Shown: positions 33,337 to 42,658 of the stretch, in pieces
How positions within the stretch are numbered: position 1 is the first letter of the stretch
Layout of the letters: every line of letters starts with the position of its first letter
Assembly (NCBI GenBank): GCA_963807385.1
Contig: CAWEBQ010000002.1
Span: 1,302,001 to 1,366,000, forward strand
From: JBDTSW01 sp963807385
GTDB taxonomy: Bacteria; Actinomycetota; Thermoleophilia; Solirubrobacterales; 70-9
DNA: 64,000 nucleotides
Direction of reading: 5' to 3'
The notes under the pieces: generated by a model
Databases searched by the model: none
Told to the model about the DNA's origin: nothing
Seen by the model: the letters and a program-made list of their open reading frames with translations, nothing else
Translations under genes and position numbers: made by a program

Positions 33337-35157
33337 TCACGGACCCAGGAGGAAGTCGAGGAGGTCGTTCACCGGGCTGCCGCCGTTGCCGCCCCGGCCA
33401 CCGTTGCCGCGGCCCCCGCCGTTGCCGCCGCCGTTCCCGTTCCGGTCGCTCAGGCGCCTCAGCTCGCGGAGGCGGTCCTGCAGGCGGTTGGGCAGCGCGT
33501 TCAGCGCGCGCGGCGGTAGGTCGAGGAGATCCTCGAGGTCGTCGGGGATGTTCGGGCCGCCGGCGTTGGGGAGCGGAAGGTCCGGGAGCAGGCCGCCGTC
33601 GGGGCCGGCGCCGGGCGCGCCCGCGGCGCCCCCGCCCTGCAGCGCCGTGGTGGATCGCTGGCCGTTCGTCTCGCCCGACTTGCCCTGCTTGGGCGTGCCG
33701 GGACACAGGGTGGCCGCGGCCTGGGGCGGCTCGGTTCCGGCGGGGCAGACGGAGGCGTCGTAGGGCGGCAGCGTCGGGAACTCGCCCTCGGGGTCGGCGA
33801 GGCCTGGCTGGGTGTCGCCGAGCCAGCCGACGCAGTTCGCGATCTGGGTCGAGTTGGGGCCGGCCAGCGATGGCGTGGACGTCGTGCCGCCCGCCTTGGT
33901 CGGAAGCTCGATCTCGCCGGTCTCGGGGTTGCGTCCCGTTGTGAACTCACCGCACGGGCCGCTGAAGATGTAGTACAGGCTGAAGTGGAGCAGGTGGCCG
34001 ACCTGGTCGAACTGATTGGTCGAGGCCGCCTGGTAGTAGGCGTAGTTGAGGAGGCCCTCGAGGCCTGTGTAGCCGGTCGGCGCGGAGCGTCCGGTGACGC
34101 CCGGGGCTCGGGCGTCTACCTCGGTCGCCCGGCCCGGATCGTCGAGATCGCGGAACAGGTCGGCCAGCATCTCGCCGACGTACGTGGCCTTCGCGCCCGA
34201 ATCGGCCAGGGCCTTGATCTCCTCCTTGCCGCGGCGCAGCGCCTTCTCGCCGACCAGGGAGGCGTCGCCGAGGCTCTCCAGCGAGCGGTCGGTCGCGGCG
34301 TTGAAGGCGGGAAGGCTGGTGATCAACTCGTTCAGCCCGGGCGCGGATGCGCGCAGGTCGGTGAACAGCGGGGTGGTCTCGAGGGCGACGTTCTCGAGCT
34401 CAACCAGCGTCGGATTCAGCTCGGCCAGGAAGTCGTCGAGCAGGGCGAAGTCGGTCGAGAGGTCGCCCCGGCGCTCCGCGGACGCGGCAGCCGTGTCGCG
34501 TGCCTCCTCGATGAAGCTGACCACGTCCTCGCGGCGCTCGGTCAGCCGCGCGATGATCCGGTCCGAGTCCACGTTGAGGTCGCGGATGATCGTGTTCTGC
34601 TTGCCCATCACGGCGAGCACCTGCTCGAGGGAGGTGAGCGCCGGCGCGCCCAGGCGGATCGCCTCGTTCAGGTTCTCCGGGTTGCCGGCCAGCGCGGTGC
34701 CGAACTCGTTGATCAGGAGCTGGAACCGGCGCTTGAACGGCTCGCGCAGCGTGTTGTTGACGAGGTCGTTCTGCACGGTCTGCGAGACGTTCTCGGCGGA
34801 GACGTCCGGATCCTCGATGTCGCCACTCGTCTCCATCTCCGGGCCGTCCGGCTGGCAGTCGATGAAGTACTCGGCGATCAGTGACTGCGGCTCCGTCGCG
34901 CAGGTCGTGTCCTCGCCCAGGACCGCGAGCGGCCCGCTGAGCGAGACCTCGACGACCGCGCGTTTGGCGGAGTTCACCTCGAGGCCCGTGACCGATCCGG
35001 CGTTAACGCCCGCGACGCGCACGTCGGAGCCCTCGACGACGCCGAAGGCGTTGTACATCTCGATCAGGTAGCTGCGCTCGTCGTCGGCGGGAGCCGAGAC
35101 GGCGAAGGTGGCGGCCGTCGCGGCCACCGCGGAGAAGATGAACGCGATCCGCCTCAT
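33337..35157 (-). CDS. MCE-family protein (second gene of operon)
   Basis: 606 residues. A short hydrophobic N-terminus (IAFIFSAVAATAATFAVSAPA) looks more like a cleavable signal than a stable anchor. The MCE domain has YLIEMYNAFGVVEGSDVR, VAGVNAGSVTGLEV and CATEPQSLIAEYFIDCQ. The last 45 residues are a Gly/Asn/Arg-rich low-complexity stretch (GNGGGNGGGRGNGGRGGNGG) before LLDFLLGP, unlike the other five MCE proteins. ATG 35157 overlaps the upstream stop by 4 nt. Confidence 0.92.
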   Translation of the reverse strand: MRRIAFIFSAVAATAATFAVSAPADDERSYLIEMYNAFGVVEGSDVRVAGVNAGSVTGLEVNSAKRAVVEVSLSGPLAVLGEDTTCATEPQSLIAEYFIDCQPDGPEMETSGDIEDPDVSAENVSQTVQNDLVNNTLREPFKRRFQLLINEFGTALAGNPENLNEAIRLGAPALTSLEQVLAVMGKQNTIIRDLNVDSDRIIARLTERREDVVSFIEEARDTAAASAERRGDLSTDFALLDDFLAELNPTLVELENVALETTPLFTDLRASAPGLNELITSLPAFNAATDRSLESLGDASLVGEKALRRGKEEIKALADSGAKATYVGEMLADLFRDLDDPGRATEVDARAPGVTGRSAPTGYTGLEGLLNYAYYQAASTNQFDQVGHLLHFSLYYIFSGPCGEFTTGRNPETGEIELPTKAGGTTSTPSLAGPNSTQIANCVGWLGDTQPGLADPEGEFPTLPPYDASVCPAGTEPPQAAATLCPGTPKQGKSGETNGQRSTTALQGGGAAGAPGAGPDGGLLPDLPLPNAGGPNIPDDLEDLLDLPPRALNALPNRLQDRLRELRRLSDRNGNGGGNGGGRGNGGRGGNGGSPVNDLLDFLLGP

Positions 35158-36608
35158 GGCTCCCTCAGCACGTCGCCGGGGTCGCAGTTGACGTTGCCGC
35201 CGTCGGTGAACAGGTTGCCGCCCTCGCCGAGGGAAGGCGGGAGGGGCCGCTCCTCGGAGCCGGGACACTTAAAGTCGAGGTCGGTCTGGACGGGTCCACC
35301 GGGCGCGATCAGGGCGTTCGGGTCGGCCGGGAGGCCAAGGTCGGGCAGGCCGTTGGCCGAGAAGGTGAACTGGTTGAAGCTGGTGCCGATCCGGCCAATG
35401 CCTCCGAGCGCGTCGATCGTGCCCGGGTGGGAGAAGTCGTCGAACCAGCCCACGAGCTCGGGCGTGTAGGGGCGGAACGCGGCGAGCGTGGGGTTGCCGT
35501 TGGTGAGGGCACAGACGGACTCGCCGAAGGAACCCTGCGTGAAGTCGTTGTCGCCCGCGCCGTTGGCCGGGTCGGAGAGGTCGCCGCCGCCGCAGTCGGG
35601 GGCACCGGAGCCAATCGCGCGCCTGGCCAGGCCGACCTGGTCGCGGGTGAGCTCGACGAGATCGTTGTTCCCTCCGGGCCGCTTGACGATGGCGTCGAGG
35701 TCGCGGATCGTCGGCACAGCGTCGGCGATCGTCGGGCGCAGGGTGTCGATGAACGGCCCGAGCTCGGCGACCGCGGGCTTCGAGGCCTCGACCAGCGGGT
35801 CGGTGTCATCGAGCGCAGCGCGGAGGTTGACGAAGGTGGTGTTGGCGTTACGCATGAAGTCGGGGAGCTTCGAGATCGCTTCCGCCAGCGCCAGCTTCTG
35901 GTTGCCGATCGCGTTCATCATCGTGTTCAGGTTCCCGACGAGGGCCGAGATGTCGGGGGCGCGGGCGGCGAGCGCCCCGGAGAGGTTCGCGGTGTCGACG
36001 ATCAGCTGCTCGAAGGCGCGCTCGTCGAAGGTGAGCTCGGCGAACAGGCCGCGCGAGGTCGAGAGGAACGGGTTCGCGTACTTGACACCTTCGTTGGCCT
36101 GCTTGCTGACGCCGTCGTAGGAGATCTCGAAGCCCTTGATCACGTTCTTGAAGTCGGCGACGGTCTCCTTGTCGAGGGTGTTGAACAGCTCGTCGAGGTC
36201 GACCTCGGAGACGGTCTCGGACTGGGAGAGGCTCCCGCCCGCCGGGATCTCCTCGCCCGCCGTGGAATCGGGCGGAATGGTGAGCTGGACCTGGCGGTTG
36301 GCGATGCCGGAGAGGGAGTAGGAACGAACCGTGGCCGTCGTGCCGCGCTTGAGCGGCGCGTAGTCCTCCTCGACGGTGAAGTCGACGAGAGCCTGGCCGT
36401 CGTCGCCGAGCTCGATCGTCTTCACCGAGCCGACGGCGACGCCGCCGACGACCACCTCGTTGCCCGGTACCAGCTGCGAGGCGTTCTCGAACTCGCCGGT
36501 TACCTGGTACGCGTCGTCGCCGCCGCCCAAAAGCAGCACCAAGACGACGATCGTCCCGACGATCGCGGCCAGCGCGACGATCCTGCTCAGTGCAGTTGAC
36601 CGACTCAA
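35154..36608 (-). CDS. MCE-family protein (first gene of operon)
   Basis: 484 residues. Anchor IVALAAIVGTIVVLVLLLGG, MCE domain YQVTGEFENASQLVPGNEVV, VGGVAVGSVKTIEL and SLSGIANRQVQLTIP, then the helical domain. Start is TTG 36608, chosen because GGGAG lies 5 nt upstream and the protein then begins directly before the anchor. It leads the operon; YrbE permease genes, which normally precede mce genes, are absent here. Confidence 0.92.
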   Translation of the reverse strand: MSRSTALSRIVALAAIVGTIVVLVLLLGGGDDAYQVTGEFENASQLVPGNEVVVGGVAVGSVKTIELGDDGQALVDFTVEEDYAPLKRGTTATVRSYSLSGIANRQVQLTIPPDSTAGEEIPAGGSLSQSETVSEVDLDELFNTLDKETVADFKNVIKGFEISYDGVSKQANEGVKYANPFLSTSRGLFAELTFDERAFEQLIVDTANLSGALAARAPDISALVGNLNTMMNAIGNQKLALAEAISKLPDFMRNANTTFVNLRAALDDTDPLVEASKPAVAELGPFIDTLRPTIADAVPTIRDLDAIVKRPGGNNDLVELTRDQVGLARRAIGSGAPDCGGGDLSDPANGAGDNDFTQGSFGESVCALTNGNPTLAAFRPYTPELVGWFDDFSHPGTIDALGGIGRIGTSFNQFTFSANGLPDLGLPADPNALIAPGGPVQTDLDFKCPGSEERPLPPSLGEGGNLFTDGGNVNCDPGDVLREP

Positions 36609-36672
36609 TTTCTCCCGTACCCGAACAAGTTGGTGGTTTCGTGTTTGCGTGCGGCCCCCCGTACGCCGGGCG

Positions 36673-36702
36673 AACCTAGCAGTCGCGGAAGTCGCCTGTC
36701 AA
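36673..36702 (-). promoter_or_regulatory. Consensus sigma-A-type promoter of the MCE operon
   Basis: On the minus strand TTGACA (36702-36697) and TAGGTT (36678-36673) are separated by 18 nt. Transcription would start near 36666, giving a leader of about 58 nt with GGGAG before TTG 36608. It is the most consensus-like promoter in the window apart from the one at 44970. Confidence 0.65.
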
Positions 36703-36842
36703 AGCACAACCGTGCCCGCAAATGGCTTTCCAATGGGAGTTTCGACACTCAGACGTTGATTTGCGGTTAAGGGGGGTCAAAAGGTGCCGAAATGGCGCCT
36801 CCGGACGCCGACTGAACCGGCGCGCCCGGCCGGAACCGCTGG

Positions 36843-36848
36843 TAATGT
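36843..36848 (+). promoter_or_regulatory. -10 element, beta-helix gene
   Basis: TAATGT about 28 nt before ATG 36877. The short leader holds purine-rich GAGAGAGAGAAAA, which could serve as ribosome binding site. Confidence 0.4.
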
Positions 36849-36876
36849 CGCCCGCCCCTTGAGAGAGAGAAAACAC

Positions 36877-38958
36877 ATGTCACGCCCTTCGCGCCCGCGG
36901 CTCCCGCTCCTCGCCGGAGCCCTCGTCGCCGGTTCGCTCGCCATCCCCGCGCTCGCGCTCGCCCACCTCGAGCGGCCCTCCTACTGGCCCGACCCGGCGC
37001 CCGACACATCGGTCAAGCCCGCCGCGGGCGGCAAGGTGCCGAAGGCGCGCTCGCTGGCGTCTGCGATCACCCGCTCCGGCCCCGGCGACGTCCGCGTGGT
37101 CTGTGTGCGCGGCACCAAGTCGCTGCGCTACGCGATGACCGCCATCAACAAGGCTGAGAGGCGCGGCTTCCGCCTGCGCCCGAGCCAGCCGAAGGACGAC
37201 TTCAACGCCGCCCGCGCGCAGCGGCTCCGCGACCTCAACCGCACGCTCTTCAAGCGTTGCCGGTACCACAGCATCCAGGACGCGGTGACCGCCTCCGGCA
37301 ACAACGACCGAGTCGTGATCATGCCCGGTCGCTACACGGAGCCCAAGTCGCGACGCGCCCCCCTGAACGACCCGAGGTGCAACCCGTCGCTGCTCCAGGA
37401 GGACCAGCGGGGCGCCCTGACGCCCTCCTACGAGTACCAGGGGACCTGTGAGAACGACCAGAACCTGATCCACGTCACCGGCCGCAAGATCGTGGGCGAC
37501 CCGCTCGCCACCCCCGACCCCGACCGCCACGGCATCCCCGAGCAGGAGCTGGGCGAGTGCATCCGGTGCAACCTCCAGATCGAGGGTTCCGGGCCGCGGC
37601 CGGAGAACGTCCTGATCGACGCCGGCAAGGGCTACGAGAACCCCCGCCTCCCGGCTGCGCAGCCCGGCGAGCACGCCAAGCACGTGGTGATCCGCGCCGA
37701 CCGCTCGGACGGCCTGGTCGTAAGCAACATGCTCCTGCGCGGCGCGCTCGAGCACGGCTTCTACACGGAGGAGACCGACGGCACACTGCTCGACCGCGTC
37801 AAGTTCTACTGGAACGCCGACTACGGCCACCTGTCGTTCACGTCCGACCACCAGATGATCAAGAACTGCGAGGGCATCGGCGCGGGCGACGCCGCCGTCT
37901 ACCCTGGCGCCTCACCGCAGACCGGGGAGTTCCGTGACGAGTCGTTTTACCCGGAGGAGCGCAGCAACACGGTGGTCAAGAAGTGCGACTTCCACGGCAA
38001 CGTGATGGCGTACTCCGGCTCGATGGGCAACTCGGTCCGGTTCACCCGCAACTACGTCTACGGCAACATCAACGGGATCACCTCGGACACGCTCTCGGCC
38101 CCGGGGCACCCGGGCTTCCCGGCCGACAGCATGAAGATCGACCACAACGTGATCTTCTCCAACAACCTCAACCTCTACACGCCCGACCCGCCGTTCGAGC
38201 CCTACATCCCACAGCCGATCGGAACCGGGCTGGTCTGGGCCGGGATGAATCAGGGCGAGTTCCACGACAACTGGGTGTTCGACAACTGGCGCCACGGGAC
38301 CGTGCTGCTGGCCGTCCCCGACGCGCTCGCGGGCGACGTCGAGGGCAACACCGACCCCGACATCGCCTGTGAGGCCACCGGGCCGCCCTCCGGGATCGCC
38401 TCCACGTCGTGCAACAACGAGTACTTCAACAACCACATGGGAGAGGTCCCGCCGGACTTCCGGGCGCCCGGCATGAGGAAGCTGACCATGTTCGGCAACG
38501 TCACCGGCCTCGATGGCAGCGACGGCCCGTTCCCCAACGGAGTCGACTTCTGGTGGGACGAGTTCCCGCTGAACGACGGGAACTGCTGGTACGACAACAC
38601 CGGGCCGGACGGCACCCGCGCAAGCCTCACCGGCGACCCGGCGTTGTCACCGGTTGCGGGCCAGTCGGTCCCAGGCTTCCTGCCGGAGAACTGCGGGACG
38701 AGCGTCGGGGGTGGGGACCCTGCCAAGGAGGCGATCCTGCTCGACTGCGCGATGTGGTCTCGCGGCGACCTCCCCGAGGACCATCCCCTGTGTTACTGGT
38801 TCGAGATGCCGTCGCAGCCGGGCAGCCCGAAGGCCGAGCGCGAGAAGCGCGCCTACGAGCGCCAGGCGGCCGCCTACGAGGCGAGCGCACAGGGGCGCGA
38901 GCTCTCCGCGACCCTGGACGAGGTCGCGGGCAAGACGGAATTTGCCACCCGGCCGTAG
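36877..38958 (+). CDS. Secreted right-handed beta-helix protein
   Basis: 693 residues. Signal peptide LLAGALVAGSLAIPALALA, then a region with CRYHSIQDAVTASGNNDRVV and MPGRYTEP, the usual opening of parallel beta-helix (PbH1) proteins. The coils include HVVIRADRSDGLVVSNMLLR, DGTLLDRVKFYWNADYG, VKKCDFHGNVMAY and VRFTRNYVYGNINGIT. Several paired cysteines occur. No polysaccharide-lyase motif was identified, so the substrate is unknown. Transcribed away from the MCE operon and together with the next two genes. Confidence 0.85.
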   Translation: MSRPSRPRLPLLAGALVAGSLAIPALALAHLERPSYWPDPAPDTSVKPAAGGKVPKARSLASAITRSGPGDVRVVCVRGTKSLRYAMTAINKAERRGFRLRPSQPKDDFNAARAQRLRDLNRTLFKRCRYHSIQDAVTASGNNDRVVIMPGRYTEPKSRRAPLNDPRCNPSLLQEDQRGALTPSYEYQGTCENDQNLIHVTGRKIVGDPLATPDPDRHGIPEQELGECIRCNLQIEGSGPRPENVLIDAGKGYENPRLPAAQPGEHAKHVVIRADRSDGLVVSNMLLRGALEHGFYTEETDGTLLDRVKFYWNADYGHLSFTSDHQMIKNCEGIGAGDAAVYPGASPQTGEFRDESFYPEERSNTVVKKCDFHGNVMAYSGSMGNSVRFTRNYVYGNINGITSDTLSAPGHPGFPADSMKIDHNVIFSNNLNLYTPDPPFEPYIPQPIGTGLVWAGMNQGEFHDNWVFDNWRHGTVLLAVPDALAGDVEGNTDPDIACEATGPPSGIASTSCNNEYFNNHMGEVPPDFRAPGMRKLTMFGNVTGLDGSDGPFPNGVDFWWDEFPLNDGNCWYDNTGPDGTRASLTGDPALSPVAGQSVPGFLPENCGTSVGGGDPAKEAILLDCAMWSRGDLPEDHPLCYWFEMPSQPGSPKAEREKRAYERQAAAYEASAQGRELSATLDEVAGKTEFATRP

Positions 38959-39358
38959 CAGGCTCACGCACCTGATCGCCAGCGCCGCCGCGGCGGCGCT
39001 GGCACTGGCCGGCGCCGGCTGCGGCAGCGACGACGCGAAGACCCCCACCGGGGTAATCGACATCTCCGGCACGGATCGCGTTGGCCAGGAGATCGCCGGC
39101 TCGGTGGCGCCGCTCGCCCAGTGCCGGGATTGGGTCAAGGGCACCAGGGAGCAGAAGCTCGCCACGATCGCTGACATCCGGAGCCAGCAGAACCCCGGCG
39201 ATCCGGGCATCGAGGCCCCGCCGCTCACCGACGAGGAGGCGATGGGCGTCTTCAACGGCGCCTGCTCCGAGGACTTCGCCTCCGGGTTTCGCCTGTACAA
39301 GCTCTACGCGCACGCCGCCGGCTTCGCGCCGCTTGCCCGCGAGCTGGACTCCGGCTAG
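38942..39358 (+). CDS. Small putative lipoprotein
   Basis: 138 residues. LIASAAAAALALAGAGC is a lipoprotein signal with Cys of the lipobox LAGAGC, then CRDWVKGTREQKLATIADI and FNGACSEDFASGFRLYKLYA. The two later Cys may pair. TTG 38942 was chosen because it puts a positively charged n-region before the hydrophobic core; it overlaps the beta-helix gene by 17 nt. Function unknown; the context suggests envelope lipid handling. Confidence 0.75.
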   Translation: MPPGRSRLTHLIASAAAAALALAGAGCGSDDAKTPTGVIDISGTDRVGQEIAGSVAPLAQCRDWVKGTREQKLATIADIRSQQNPGDPGIEAPPLTDEEAMGVFNGACSEDFASGFRLYKLYAHAAGFAPLARELDSG

Positions 39359-39361
39359 ATT
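39356..39361 (+). promoter_or_regulatory. -10 element of GMC oxidoreductase gene overlapping a stop codon
   Basis: TAGATT whose TAG is the stop of the lipoprotein gene; ATG 39368 follows after 6 nt. Confidence 0.4.
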
Positions 39362-39367
39362 CCGGCA

Positions 39368-41005
39368 ATGGCAGCCGAGCGCGACCCCTATGACTGGATC
39401 GTCGTCGGCTCCGGATTCGGGGGCAGCGTCTCGGCCCTCCGCCTCGCCGAGAAGGGGCACTCGGTGGCGGTCTTGGAGTGCGGGCGCCGGTTCGCCGACG
39501 AGGACTTCGCCGAGTCCGCCTGGAGCCTTCGCCGCTACTTCTGGATGCCGCGGCTGGGCCTGCGCGGGATCCTCCGCCTGACGCTCTTCAAGGACATCTT
39601 CATCGCCTCCGGCAACGGCGTCGGCGGTGGCAGCCTCGGGTACGCCAACACGCTCTACCGGGCGCGCCCGGCGTTCTTTGAGGATCGCCAGTGGGACGGG
39701 CTCGCGGAGTGGGAGGACGAGCTGCGCCCGCACTACGACGTCGCCGAGCGGATGCTGGGGGTCGCCGACTACGAGGGCATGACGCCGGCCGATGAGCTGC
39801 TGAAGGAGTACGGCGAGGAGATTGGCGTCTCGGACACGTTCAAGCACACCCGCGTGGGGATCTTCTTCGGCCCGGCGGGCGAGGAGGTGGCAGACCCGTT
39901 TTTCGACGGCGAGGGCCCCGCCCGCACCGGCTGCCTGCGCTGCGGCTCCTGCATGCTCGGCTGTCGCTACGGCGCCAAGAACACGCTCGTCAAGAACTAC
40001 CTCTGGTTCGCCGAGAAGCTCGGCGCGAAGGTGATCCCCGAGCGCCAGGCGATCGATATCCGCCCGCTCGGGCCGAGCGACGGCTCCGAGGGCTACGAGG
40101 TTGTCACCGAGCACCCCGGGGCTTGGTTCCGCAAGCGCCGGCGCACGTTCCGGGCGCGGGGAGTGGTGGTGGCCGCCGGCGCGCTCGGCACCAACCAGCT
40201 CCTCGCCGACTGCAAGCACCGCGGCTCGCTGCCCGGCGTCTCCGACTTCCTCGGCGAGGTGGTCCGGACCAACACCGAGTCCGTCCAGGGCGTGACGATG
40301 CCCGACGACAGCGAGGACTTCACGAAGTCGGTCTCGATCACCTCCAGCATCTACCCGGACCCCGACACGCACATCGAGGTCGTCACCTACGGTCGCGGCG
40401 GCGACGCCCTCAGCGGCCTCTTCACCCTGTTCACCGGGCCCGGGACGAGGGCGACGCGTCCGCTGCGCTGGATCGCCGGGATGATGCGCCACCCGATCCA
40501 GGCACTGCGGCTGATGTGGCCGGCCGCGTGGTCGCGGCGGACGGTGATCCTGCTGGTGATGCAGACGCTGGACACGGCGATGAGCCTGCGGGCGACTCCC
40601 AGGCGCCGCGGCCGGGGCGTGAAGTTGCAGACCGAGCAGGACCCCGAGCGGCCCAACCCGACCCACATCCCGGCGGCCGATGCCGCCACGAAGTGGCTCG
40701 CCGAGCGGACCGGCGGTATCCCCCTGTCGGGGATCACCGAGGCAACGCTCAACGTCCCGACCACCGCGCACATCCTGGGCGGGGCGGTGATCGGAGCCGA
40801 CGAGCGCACCGGCGTCTTGGACACCCGCAACCGGGTGTTCGGCTACGAGAACCTGCTGGTCTGCGACGGCTCGGCGGTGCCGGCTAACCCGGGCGTCAAC
40901 CCCAGCCTCACGATCACCGCGCTCGCCGAGCGCGCCATGAGCTTCATCGACGAGGCCGAGGACGGGGCTCGCGAGCTCCCGCAGGCCGCCCGCGCCGCGC
41001 CGTAG
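39368..41005 (+). CDS. GMC-family flavin oxidoreductase (cholesterol-oxidase-like)
   Basis: 545 residues. FAD-binding WIVVGSGFGGSVSAL (G14-x-G16-x2-G19), ASGNGVGGGSLGYANTLYRA, and the C-terminal signature HILGGAVIGADE with PANPGVNPSLTITALAERAM are typical of cholesterol-oxidase-related GMC enzymes. C189-x2-C192-x2-C195-x3-C199 (CLRCGSCMLGCRYGAKN) has ferredoxin spacing. No secretion signal is present. It probably oxidises a sterol or other lipid alcohol; the nearby MCE and SCP2 genes support a lipid substrate. Confidence 0.88.
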   Translation: MAAERDPYDWIVVGSGFGGSVSALRLAEKGHSVAVLECGRRFADEDFAESAWSLRRYFWMPRLGLRGILRLTLFKDIFIASGNGVGGGSLGYANTLYRARPAFFEDRQWDGLAEWEDELRPHYDVAERMLGVADYEGMTPADELLKEYGEEIGVSDTFKHTRVGIFFGPAGEEVADPFFDGEGPARTGCLRCGSCMLGCRYGAKNTLVKNYLWFAEKLGAKVIPERQAIDIRPLGPSDGSEGYEVVTEHPGAWFRKRRRTFRARGVVVAAGALGTNQLLADCKHRGSLPGVSDFLGEVVRTNTESVQGVTMPDDSEDFTKSVSITSSIYPDPDTHIEVVTYGRGGDALSGLFTLFTGPGTRATRPLRWIAGMMRHPIQALRLMWPAAWSRRTVILLVMQTLDTAMSLRATPRRRGRGVKLQTEQDPERPNPTHIPAADAATKWLAERTGGIPLSGITEATLNVPTTAHILGGAVIGADERTGVLDTRNRVFGYENLLVCDGSAVPANPGVNPSLTITALAERAMSFIDEAEDGARELPQAARAAP

Positions 41006-41031
41006 GCCGGCTCACCGGGGGGCCGAACGCG

Positions 41032-41066
41032 GAACGCGGCGTCGGCCACTCCCGGACGCCGCGTTC
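41032..41066. terminator. Strong bidirectional hairpin
   Basis: GAACGCGGCGTC (41032-41043) and GACGCCGCGTTC (41055-41066) form a perfect 12-pair stem with an 11 nt loop between the convergent GMC and superoxide dismutase genes. Confidence 0.75.
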
Positions 41067-41078
41067 GAACCCGCGAAT

Positions 41079-41681
<603 letters not shown>

Positions 41682-41719
41682 GTTTCTCCTTAGTCGGGGT
41701 TGGTTTGAAGTTCGCAAAT

Positions 41720-41725
41720 AGCCTA
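41720..41725 (-). promoter_or_regulatory. -10 element of superoxide dismutase gene overlapping a stop codon
   Basis: TAGGCT on the minus strand contains the TAG stop of the epimerase gene (41723-41725). Transcription would start near 41713, giving a leader of about 30 nt that contains AAGGAG. Confidence 0.4.
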
Positions 41726-42658
41726 CGGCAGGGCCCGTTGAAACCCCTCACGCCAACTCGGGATCGACGGAGCCCAGCCGAGCTCGCGCTTGGCCTTCCC
41801 GTTCGACGCCGCCCGGCTTCGGAGCGCGAGCCCCACGAGGTCCCTCCCAGCGACCATGCGGGCGATGAACACCGGAATCCTGAACGGGCGCTTGGCCCCG
41901 ACGCCGGCGGCGAAGGCCGGCACCCAGTCGCGGAGCCGGGCGGGCTCGTCGTCAACCGCGTTGTAGATCCCGGGCTCGCCCCGCTCGACCGCGGCGACGG
42001 TGATGCCCGCAGCGTCGTCCACGTGGATGAACGAGGACATCCCCTCGCCGCTCCCCACCACCGGGAGTCGCCGGCGCCGGGCTTCGCCGCCCCAGTAGCC
42101 GTCGGGGGCATAGGCGGTGCCGGGGCCGTAGAAGAACCCGTAGCGCAGCACCAGGCCCTCGAGGCGGTCAGCGCCAAGCACCTGTCCCTCGGCGTCGAGC
42201 GTCGCGTCCATCGCCGCACCGAAATGGCCGGGCGCGTCCTCAATCGTGGGGTCGTCCTCGCCCTTCACCCACGAGCCCGACGGCGCGTAGAGAAACGACA
42301 CGCTCTGCGCCACCATCCGCCTCGCCCCTGCCCGCTGCGCGGCCGCCACCAGGTTGCGAGTTCCCTCGGTGCGAACCCGGTTGGTCGCGTCGTAGATGTC
42401 CGGCTTCGACATGTCAAGCGCGTTGGGCAGTGCGGTCAACTGGTGTACGACCACCTCCGGCGAGGCGTCGGCCACCGCCTGGGTGAGGGACTCCGCGTCG
42501 AACACGTCGCAGATCACCGCCTTTGCCCCGGCCGCCGCGATCCGCTCCGCCCGGTCCGGCCGCCGGGTCATGCCGGTGACATCGTGCCCGGCGGCGATGA
42601 GCTGATCGACCAACGGCCGACCGATGGCGCCGCTGGCGCCCGCTACGAAGACCCTCAC
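41723..42658 (-). CDS. NAD(P)-dependent epimerase/dehydratase family protein
   Basis: 311 residues of the extended SDR type. FVAGASGAIGRPLVDQLIAAG is the nucleotide-binding start; VVHQLTALPNAL, VSFLYAP, YGFFYGPG and SFIHVDDAAGITVAAVERG follow. The usual Tyr-x3-Lys is not obvious; SVSFLYAPSGSWVKGE occupies that area. Substrate unknown. GTG 42658 overlaps the stop of the membrane protein gene upstream (GTGA), so they form an operon. Confidence 0.85.
   Translation of the reverse strand: MRVFVAGASGAIGRPLVDQLIAAGHDVTGMTRRPDRAERIAAAGAKAVICDVFDAESLTQAVADASPEVVVHQLTALPNALDMSKPDIYDATNRVRTEGTRNLVAAAQRAGARRMVAQSVSFLYAPSGSWVKGEDDPTIEDAPGHFGAAMDATLDAEGQVLGADRLEGLVLRYGFFYGPGTAYAPDGYWGGEARRRRLPVVGSGEGMSSFIHVDDAAGITVAAVERGEPGIYNAVDDEPARLRDWVPAFAAGVGAKRPFRIPVFIARMVAGRDLVGLALRSRAASNGKAKRELGWAPSIPSWREGFQRALP

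Noticed and set aside
31605..33944. 779-codon plus-strand open frame
   Set aside because: Antisense to two MCE genes; Arg/Gly/Glu-rich with no motif.
38627..40771. 714-codon minus-strand open frame
   Set aside because: Antisense to the beta-helix, lipoprotein and GMC genes; no domain recognised.
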